This document shows, piece after piece, positions 58,714-64,000 of a DNA stretch of 64,000 nucleotides. The DNA comes from Methylobacterium terrae (GTDB lineage Bacteria; Pseudomonadota; Alphaproteobacteria; Rhizobiales; Beijerinckiaceae). Position 1 is the first letter of the stretch; each line of letters begins with the position of its first letter. A program made the translations under genes and the position numbers. The notes under the pieces are model-generated. The model worked only from the letters and a program-made list of their open reading frames with translations, ran no database searches and had not been told where the DNA came from. The stretch spans positions 2,864,501-2,928,500 of the forward strand of contig NZ_CP029553.1 in the NCBI RefSeq assembly GCF_003173755.1, in the 5' to 3' direction.

Positions 58714-59651
58714 GCACGGCCGTCGCGGAGCGTTCCGCCAACCCGCTCGTCGTCATGAACGAGCAGATCCAGAGTCGCGAGGAGCAGTTCAAGGCCGCGC
58801 TGCCGGCCCACATCCCCGTCGAGAGGTTCAAACGCATCCTACTCACTGCGGTGCAGAACAACCCCGACCTCATGAAGCTGGAGCGGCGCTCCTTCTTCAA
58901 CGCGGCGATGCGGGCGGCCCAGGACGGTCTCCTGCCCGACGGGCGCGAATCCGCGATCGTCGAGTTCAAGGGCCGCGCGCAGTTCATGCCGATGATCGCC
59001 GGCATCCGGAAGAAGGTCCGGAACTCGGGCGAGATCGCGACCTGGGAAGCGCACGTCGTCTTCGAGAACGACGAGTTCGTCTACGAGCTCGGCGATGCGC
59101 CAGTGCTGCGCCATAAGCCGGCGCTCCGCGGCCGCGGCAAGCCGATCGCTGCCTACTCCATCGCGGTCCTCAAGACGGGTGAGATCACCCGCGAGGTCAT
59201 GAGCATCGAGGAGATCGAGAAGGTGCGAGGCGCCAGCCGGGCGCGCAACGCCGGCCCATGGATGCAGTGGTGGGAGGAGATGGCGCGCAAGACGGTCGCG
59301 CGCCGGCACTCAAAGGTGCTGCCGATGTCGACCGATCTCGACGACCTGATGCGCCGGGACGACGACCTGTACGACTTCAAGGGCGCGCAGGAGAGCGGCG
59401 CGGCGGAGCAGCAGCGACCCCGGCTCGCCTCGATGCTCGACCAGATTGCGCAGCGATCGGCCGAGCCCGAAGCGCCCGCCGCTGAGACCGCCGAGGAGCC
59501 CGTCGACGGCGATGTGGTCGAGGAGGCTGTCGCCGAGGAGCAGGACACCGACCCGGCCGACGAAGAGGCGCTGCCCGAGGACGACTTCCCCGGCAACAAC
59601 TCTATCGAGCCGACGCGCCGCGGTCGCGGGCGCTCGGGCGGGGAGGGCTGA
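58710..59651 (+). CDS. recT: RecT-family annealing protein
   Basis: 313 aa. RecT pattern: RFKRILLTAVQNNPDLMKLE, FFNAAMRAAQDGLLPDGRES, VEFKGRAQFMPMIAGIRKKV and WEEMARKTVARRHSKVLPM. The last 90 residues are an acidic, disordered tail (EEAVAEEQDTDPADEEALPE), as in RecT proteins that load with SSB. Forms a homologous recombination pair with the exonuclease gene before it. Confidence 0.93.
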   Translation: MSTAVAERSANPLVVMNEQIQSREEQFKAALPAHIPVERFKRILLTAVQNNPDLMKLERRSFFNAAMRAAQDGLLPDGRESAIVEFKGRAQFMPMIAGIRKKVRNSGEIATWEAHVVFENDEFVYELGDAPVLRHKPALRGRGKPIAAYSIAVLKTGEITREVMSIEEIEKVRGASRARNAGPWMQWWEEMARKTVARRHSKVLPMSTDLDDLMRRDDDLYDFKGAQESGAAEQQRPRLASMLDQIAQRSAEPEAPAAETAEEPVDGDVVEEAVAEEQDTDPADEEALPEDDFPGNNSIEPTRRGRGRSGGEG

Positions 59652-59657
59652 CCTCCC

Positions 59658-60119
59658 ATGCTCAGCTCCACCACCCCGATCGAAGCCTTCCGCGCCTCCC
59701 GCGCCCGGCACCTCGCCACCAGGGCCTCTGCCCGTGCCGTCGTCAGCACGCCGCGCGGCCCGATGCCGGACGTACTGGTGGTCGAGGCCGCCGGCTACGA
59801 GACGGCGCGCGAACACCCGACCGCGGTGGTGGTGGATCGCGAGCGCCGGTGCCTGCGCCGGAATCGCCTGCGGCTCGACATGCGGAGTGAGCAGGGCTTC
59901 CGACTCGTCGAGTTCATCCTGATCCACCGCGACCAGGACACGGTGAGCCGGGCCAAGGCGATCAAGGTGGCCCGCGCAGGCCTGCCGAAGGCATCGCAGC
60001 GACACACCAGCCACCTCGTCGCGCAGGCCAACCGGGCGTTCGCCCCGCTCGGCCTGCGCGTCGAGAGCATCTGGGGCGGGAGCCTCCGCCTCGTCGTCGT
60101 CGAGAGGAGCGAGGCATGA
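59658..60119 (+). CDS. Phage protein after RecT, unknown function
   Basis: 153 aa. Mixed alpha/beta, with PDVLVVEAAGYETAREHPTA, then RRLRLDM-like basic segment and RHTSHLVAQANRAFAPLGLR at the end. Overlaps the next start. Not recognised. Confidence 0.62.
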   Translation: MLSSTTPIEAFRASRARHLATRASARAVVSTPRGPMPDVLVVEAAGYETAREHPTAVVVDRERRCLRRNRLRLDMRSEQGFRLVEFILIHRDQDTVSRAKAIKVARAGLPKASQRHTSHLVAQANRAFAPLGLRVESIWGGSLRLVVVERSEA

Positions 60120-60544
60120 CCCCCGGCATGAACGCGCGCGCGTTCGACTATCCCAGCCTGGCGCTCGCCGCCCGGGCCGCGGCGCGCGACGCCGAGGATC
60201 GGCGCCAGCAGGCGGCCGAGATCCTGGACCTCGTCGGCGGCGAGCACGTCGGTACCCGGCGCGAGGCCTCTCGGCTGCTCGCCCACGCCGCGGCCCAGCA
60301 CCTCGACCTGCGCCGCCTGGAGCACCTGGCCGCGCTGCACGAGCAGCATCCGGTCCTCGCCGACGCCATCGCCGCACTCGAGGCAGGCGGGCGGGTGATC
60401 GTCGCCCCGCCGATGCGGGTGCGGCCGGTGTCGGGCCCGCCCGGGCCGACGCGGTCGAAGCTCCTGAATCGGTGGCTGGTGGTGGTCGGCTGGCTGCGGC
60501 CGGAGGCTGTCGAAGTGCCGGTGTTCGCGCGGAGGTCGGCATGA
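60116..60544 (+). CDS. Small phage protein, unknown function
   Basis: 142 aa, helical, Ala/Arg/His-rich (ASRLLAHAAAQHLDLRRLEH), with a Trp-containing end (LLNRWLVVVGWLRPEAVEVP). Coupled on both sides. Not recognised. Confidence 0.58.
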   Translation: MTPGMNARAFDYPSLALAARAAARDAEDRRQQAAEILDLVGGEHVGTRREASRLLAHAAAQHLDLRRLEHLAALHEQHPVLADAIAALEAGGRVIVAPPMRVRPVSGPPGPTRSKLLNRWLVVVGWLRPEAVEVPVFARRSA

Positions 60545-60756
60545 CCCTCCATGCCCCCAAGGCTACCGGCTGGGCCCTGATCCGCTGCTCCTGCGGTTGC
60601 GGCACGGCGCATCTGCTCCTGATGGATCGGACCGGCGCCGGCCTGGCGCTGATGCAGGTCACCGCGGAATCGCTGCGCCGGATCGCCGACGCGGTGGAGG
60701 AGAGCACGCCGGAGCGGCCTGCGCTGGCGGCGATGCAGCCGGTGGGGAGGGCGTGA
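60541..60756 (+). CDS. Small cysteine-containing phage protein
   Basis: 71 aa. ALIRCSCGCGTAHLLLMDRT has a CxCxC knuckle. TGATG overlap with the next gene. Unknown function. Confidence 0.58.
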   Translation: MTLHAPKATGWALIRCSCGCGTAHLLLMDRTGAGLALMQVTAESLRRIADAVEESTPERPALAAMQPVGRA

Positions 60757-60953
60757 TGACCACGATCCGCCTCTACCCCGACACGAGCGACGAGGTGCCG
60801 CCCGGTCGGGAATGGCTCGCGCGCATCGAGCGCGGCACCACCGCCACCGTTGTGTGGGGGTTGAGCAAGGCCGAGGCGCGGGAGAGGGCCGAGCGGGCGG
60901 TAACTGAGGAGGCTCGGCTGGCGAAGGCGCGCGGGGCGCGGGTGTCGGCATGA
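60756..60953 (+). CDS. Small phage protein, unknown function
   Basis: 65 aa. MTTIRLYPDTSDEVPPGREW, then a helix (SKAEARERAERAVTEEARLA). Coupled on both sides. Not recognised. Confidence 0.58.
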   Translation: MTTIRLYPDTSDEVPPGREWLARIERGTTATVVWGLSKAEARERAERAVTEEARLAKARGARVSA

Positions 60954-61369
60954 TCTTCAGCGCCCGCACCCAAGCCCTCGCCGAGGCCCAGAACTGGCGC
61001 TGCGCCTACTGCAGTTTCGTCATGCTCGCCCCGTGGGCGGGCAACGGCGAGCTCCGGGCCGTGATCGGCCGCGGGCAGTCCGGCACACATCGCCGGAAAG
61101 CGCGCATCATGCGAACCATCTCCTGCGACCACGTCGAGCCGCGATCGGCACACGGCACGGACGCGCTCGACAACCTCGTGGCCGCCTGCTGCTGGTGCAA
61201 CCAGTTCCGCGGTGACCGGCCGGCCGCCGAGGCGTTCAACCGCATCCAGCGCCTGATCCGGCGTGGCACCCACCCGCATCAAGTCTGGGAGAGGACCGGT
61301 CGTTTCCCCAGCTACGTCGCGATGCGGCAGGTGGGCCAGCTGCGCCAGGCGCCGCGGGAGGTCGCATGA
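60950..61369 (+). CDS. HNH-type nuclease-like protein
   Basis: 139 aa. Zinc pairs C18/C21 and C80/C83 (CCWCNQFRGD) frame the HNH-like core CDHVEPRSAHGTDALDN, in which D60-H61 and N75 are the expected catalytic and structural residues. Small HNH proteins in phage early operons can be homing or recombination nucleases. Overlaps neighbours by ATGA. Confidence 0.8.
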   Translation: MIFSARTQALAEAQNWRCAYCSFVMLAPWAGNGELRAVIGRGQSGTHRRKARIMRTISCDHVEPRSAHGTDALDNLVAACCWCNQFRGDRPAAEAFNRIQRLIRRGTHPHQVWERTGRFPSYVAMRQVGQLRQAPREVA

Positions 61370-61596
61370 CCCTCCGCACCCAGATCCTCCACGACCCGTA
61401 TCTCGTCGGCAACGGCGAGTGGTGCCCGTCCTGCTGCCCGGACGGCGCGCCGGCCAAGGTCTTCGTCACCCGCAAGCCGAAGTTTCGGCGGGGCTGCAAC
61501 CGCTGCCAGGGCCATGGGCGCATCGCCTGGTCCGCCGAGGAAATCGTCGCCCGGACCGTCGCTGAGGCGCGGGCCCATCGCAGGAGGAATCCATGA
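61366..61596 (+). CDS. Small zinc-binding phage protein
   Basis: 76 aa. CPSCCPDG and CNRCQGHG form a DnaJ-like zinc-ribbon pattern; the end is helical. Unknown partner. Coupled to neighbours. Confidence 0.62.
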   Translation: MTLRTQILHDPYLVGNGEWCPSCCPDGAPAKVFVTRKPKFRRGCNRCQGHGRIAWSAEEIVARTVAEARAHRRRNP

Positions 61597-61886
61597 TTCT
61601 CGGATGGCTCAAGCGCCGCCGCGAGGAGCGGGCGCGCCGGGAGGCGATCGAAGCCCGGCGCCGCGAGTACGAGCGGCGGGCATACGGGGCGCGGGACGCG
61701 ACCGCGTCGCTGCCCGGGTATTCCTTCGACACCCTGAGCCCGCTGCACCCGGCATCGCCGCTCTACGGCGGCCACGCGGCGCCCGACACGTCGGTAGGCC
61801 ACGGCCACGACGGCGGGTCCTGCTCCTCGGGCGGCAGCTCGTCCTCGTCCAGCGATGGCGGGTCGTCGGGAGGTGGCTGTGATTGA
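61593..61886 (+). CDS. Small protein with Ser/Gly-rich tail
   Basis: 97 aa. Basic helix first (KRRREERARREAIEARRREY), then a low-complexity Ser/Gly tail with few Cys (GSCSSGGSSSSSSDGGSSGG). Similar tails are common in small proteins of these bacteria. Function unknown. Confidence 0.58.
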   Translation: MILGWLKRRREERARREAIEARRREYERRAYGARDATASLPGYSFDTLSPLHPASPLYGGHAAPDTSVGHGHDGGSCSSGGSSSSSSDGGSSGGGCD

Positions 61887-61939
61887 GGGGATGAAGAGCT
61901 TCCCGGCCCCGACCCGGCTTGATGCGGAGGGTTCGCGCC

Positions 61940-62704
61940 GTGGGTGACCTCGTGCTCTCCCTCTTCCCCGGCATCGGCCTGCTCGACATGGCGTTCGAAG
62001 AGGCTGGCTTTTGCGTCGTGCGCGGCCCGGACCTGCTCTGGGGCGGCGATGTGCGGACCTTCGCGCCGCCGGCGGGCCGGTTCGACGGCGTGATCGGCGG
62101 GCCGCCGTGCCAAGCCTTCTCGGCGATGAAGCGCCTTAACCCGCGCGCCGGCGAGAAGCACGGCAACATGATCCCGGAGTTCGAGCGGGTCGTGGCCGCG
62201 GCGGGCCCGACCTGGTTTCTGATGGAGAACGTGGAGGGCGCGCCGCTGCCGGACGTCCTGGGCTATCGGGTTCATGCTCAGATGCTGCGCCACCACTGGG
62301 TGGGCGGCGAGACGAGCCGCCTCAGGCGCTTCAGCTTCGGCACGCGAGACGGCCGCGCGCTGCGCGTCGAGACGCTGGCGCTTTGTCGGCCCGATCCGCT
62401 GCCCGCCGTCCTCGCTGGCGGCAACGGTCGCGCGGTGCCGGTCGCGATCGGTGGCAGTGGCAAGCGCAAGAAGACGCTCACCAGCGGCGCCGTCGTCCGC
62501 GGCGGCCCGAACCCGGGCGCTCGTGCGTCGTTCGCCGACATGCTGGCCGGGCAAGACCTGCCCGTCGGCTTCCTGAGCGAAGCGCCGTTCAGCGAGTCCG
62601 GCAAGAAGCGGATGATCGGCAACGGCGTCCCGCTCGCCATGGGCCGGGCCGTTGCAGCGGCGGTGCGGCGCGCGATCGGCCAGTCGGCGGAGGTGGCGGC
62701 GTGA
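61940..62704 (+). CDS. C5-cytosine DNA methyltransferase
   Basis: 254 aa from a GTG with GGAGG ahead; an ATG six codons upstream is possible. SAM motif SLFPGIG at 7-13, catalytic PPCQ with Cys57, ENV at 96-98, and a C-terminal motif IGNGVPLAMGRAVA that closes the fold. Shorter than average because the target recognition region is small (about 130-210). In a phage it would modify viral DNA against restriction. The stop overlaps the next gene. Confidence 0.9.
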   Translation: MGDLVLSLFPGIGLLDMAFEEAGFCVVRGPDLLWGGDVRTFAPPAGRFDGVIGGPPCQAFSAMKRLNPRAGEKHGNMIPEFERVVAAAGPTWFLMENVEGAPLPDVLGYRVHAQMLRHHWVGGETSRLRRFSFGTRDGRALRVETLALCRPDPLPAVLAGGNGRAVPVAIGGSGKRKKTLTSGAVVRGGPNPGARASFADMLAGQDLPVGFLSEAPFSESGKKRMIGNGVPLAMGRAVAAAVRRAIGQSAEVAA

Positions 62705-63570
62705 ACCCCTACCTCATCCAGGGCCCCGCCCTCATCAGCTTCAGCGGTGGCCGGACCTCCGGCTACATGCTCAAGCATATCATCGACGCCCACGGCGGCC
62801 AGCTGCCGGCGGATGTCCACGTCGCGTTCTGCAACACCGGCCTCGAGCTGCCGGAGACTTTGGACTTCGTGCAGGAGTGCGCGTCGCGCTGGGGCGTCCG
62901 GATCGTCTGGCTCGAGTTCGACCCGGAGGCAGAGCACAGCACCCGGATCGTCAGCCACAACAGCGCCAGCCGCAACGGCGAGCCGTTCGACGCCTCCATC
63001 CGCACCCGCAACATGCTGCCCAACCCGGTGATGCGGACCTGCACCATCGACATGAAGGTGAAGCGGCTGCAGGCCTACATGCGGAAGATACTGGGTTACC
63101 CCCAGTACAACAGCGTCGTCGGGCTACGGCATGACGAGCAGAAGCGCGTCAAGCGCATGCACGCCCGCGCCAAATCCAACAAGGATGGCAAAGGGATCAT
63201 CCCCGTGATGCCGCTCGACGAGGCGAAGGTCTCGCGTTGGGACGTCGTTGCGTGGTGGAAGCGGCAGAACTTCGACCTGCGACTGCCGTCCATCAACGGC
63301 AAGACCCCACACGGCAACTGCAGCCTGTGCTTCCTCAAGGCCAAGCGCACTGTCCAGGGGATCATGCGCGAGGCGCCCGCCCTGGCGGACTGGTGGATCG
63401 GCAAGGAGCGCACCGCCCTGCTGGTCGGCGCGACGCAGGATCCGCGGCTCTGCCTCTTCCGGGCGGACCGGCCCTCCTACGAGCGGATGCTGCAGCAGGT
63501 CCGCGATCAGGGCGACATCGAGGACATCGGCGAAGGGGAGGTCGACGATGACTGCGCCTGCACCGACTGA
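62701..63570 (+). CDS. PAPS reductase-like PP-loop protein
   Basis: 289 aa from a GTG. PP-loop SFSGGRTS at 13-20 binds ATP-type substrates; FCNTGLELPETLDFV, RTCTIDMKVKRLQAYMRKIL, VVGLRHDEQKR and HGNCSLCFLK follow as in PAPS reductase/DndC-like phage proteins. The end DDDCACTD adds two Cys. Whether it reduces PAPS or handles sulphur in nucleic acid modification cannot be told; the neighbouring C5 methyltransferase makes a modification role attractive. Confidence 0.85.
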   Translation: MNPYLIQGPALISFSGGRTSGYMLKHIIDAHGGQLPADVHVAFCNTGLELPETLDFVQECASRWGVRIVWLEFDPEAEHSTRIVSHNSASRNGEPFDASIRTRNMLPNPVMRTCTIDMKVKRLQAYMRKILGYPQYNSVVGLRHDEQKRVKRMHARAKSNKDGKGIIPVMPLDEAKVSRWDVVAWWKRQNFDLRLPSINGKTPHGNCSLCFLKAKRTVQGIMREAPALADWWIGKERTALLVGATQDPRLCLFRADRPSYERMLQQVRDQGDIEDIGEGEVDDDCACTD

Positions 63571-63763
63571 CCTCCTGCCGCTCGAGCCCGAGGCTCCGGC
63601 CGCGCGCCTGATCCGGGCCGCGGTGCCCTGGGCCAACGACAAGACGTGCTCGCTCGCCCTCGCCGAGCTGGACGACGCGGTGGAGGCCTACCAGGGCCAC
63701 CCGCTCGGGTCGGAGGAGGACGCCCCCGACCTCCCCCCTCTTCGCCGCGGAGTAGCGCCATGA
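63548..63763 (+). CDS. Small phage protein, unknown function
   Basis: 71 aa. Contains AAVPWANDKTCSLALAELDD. It overlaps the end of the PP-loop gene by 23 bp and the next gene by ATGA. Not recognised. Confidence 0.55.
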   Translation: MTAPAPTDLLPLEPEAPAARLIRAAVPWANDKTCSLALAELDDAVEAYQGHPLGSEEDAPDLPPLRRGVAP

Positions 63764-64000
63764 CCGAGATCGAGATACCCGCCCTGACCCGTCGCGCCTG
63801 GTGGCCCGAGGCCTACGCCGACGAGAGCATGCCGGCCGGGCGTGAGACGCCATCGGCTTGGCTCTACCAACTGGACGACGGCGCCCGCCGCTATGGCGAG
63901 CGAGATGGCCAGGACTATCCGACGTGGCCGATCGCCGAGGGCCAGACGGTCAAGTTCCTCGCCAGCGACGATCTCGGCTCTTGCCTGCTGATCGTCGAGG
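63760..64000 (+). CDS. Start of a phage gene cut by the window end
   Basis: 80 codons are visible, from an ATG overlapping the previous stop: MTEIEIPALTRRAWWPEAYA, then AWLYQLDDGARRYGERDGQD. No stop before the window ends. Not recognised from this part. Confidence 0.6.
   Translation, partial: MTEIEIPALTRRAWWPEAYADESMPAGRETPSAWLYQLDDGARRYGERDGQDYPTWPIAEGQTVKFLASDDLGSCLLIVE

Larger units (their letters stand above)
1..64000. mobile_element. Siphovirus-like prophage (both ends outside the window)
   Basis: The window holds a continuous phage gene order: terminase, portal, scaffold, coat, connectors, tail tube, chaperone, tape measure, tip and fibres on the minus strand, then leftward and rightward early operons around a Cro/CI-type switch. 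Late head and tail genes are ATGA/GTGA coupled, as in phage operons. No integrase, lysis genes or att sites of this outer phage are visible, so they probably lie outside the window. A second element interrupts it at 21.8-36.9 kb and breaks the coat gene, so the outer phage should not make particles unless that element excises. Confidence 0.8.

Noticed and set aside
1..64000. tRNA or rRNA genes
   Set aside because: I looked for cloverleaf ends and CCA-type 3' ends near att and intergenic regions and found none that hold.

Overview
The window is GC-rich (roughly 65-70 % by eye), with small ATGA/GTGA-coupled genes, a MucR/Ros-type regulator and an S24-type phage repressor. This suggests an alphaproteobacterium, probably Hyphomicrobiales and perhaps Methylobacterium-like; the genus is inference. 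I see no rRNA, tRNA, CRISPR array or obvious chromosomal housekeeping gene. Nearly everything belongs to one siphovirus-like prophage, neither end of which is in view, plus a second element of about 15 kb nested inside it.

Outer prophage, leftward late operon (about 43.8 kb down to 1, interrupted by the nested element): small and large terminase, DUF4055-type portal, several small genes, scaffold-like protein, P22-like major coat protein, connector genes (DnaT-like fold, SPP1 gp7/Mu F-like head protein, HK97 gp10-like, tail terminator), tail tube, a tail assembly chaperone with a GGGAAAC -1 frameshift site, a 1153-aa tape measure protein with a lytic transglycosylase domain, distal tail proteins (tail M-like, DUF1833, NlpC/P60), a 2080-aa tip/host-specificity protein and two fibre genes. 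Two cargo genes, an AntA-type antirepressor and a low-GC LprI-like gene on the opposite strand, lie between chaperone and tape measure genes. Upstream of the terminase genes are a candidate leftward late promoter and a NusG-like gene that could act as late antiterminator.

Outer prophage, early regions: leftward from 52.7 kb come small regulators, a RuvC-like resolvase, an MT-A70 methyltransferase, a TOPRIM-AAA primase-helicase followed by a cluster of TGTCC iterons, a MucR-like gene and the NusG-like gene. At 53.0-54.0 kb sit a Cro-like gene and a divergent S24 repressor. Perfect GTCACC-N5-GGTGAC operators lie between them and again, twice, before the rightward operon that starts at 54.7 kb. 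That operon carries many small genes, a YqaJ-type exonuclease, RecT, an HNH protein, a C5 cytosine methyltransferase and a PAPS-reductase-like protein, and runs off the right edge.

Nested element (21834-36928): it splits the outer prophage's coat protein gene. The N-terminal 94 codons are at 37191-36910 and the C-terminal 288 codons at 21833-20966; an 18-bp direct repeat marks the two junctions, and one copy plus the flanks restores an in-frame 382-codon gene. The element carries a tyrosine integrase at one end, an AlpA-like HTH gene at the other, an antirepressor, a RepA-like ATPase with GTAGC iterons, a serine recombinase, its own small and large terminases and a second, shorter tape measure protein. 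It also encodes a structured intergenic RNA with three hairpins showing the same CGGCAA loop. I find no portal, capsid, tail tube or tail tip gene in it. It is either a deletion-derived prophage remnant or, more interestingly, a phage satellite that sits in its helper's capsid gene and brings its own packaging and tail-length genes.
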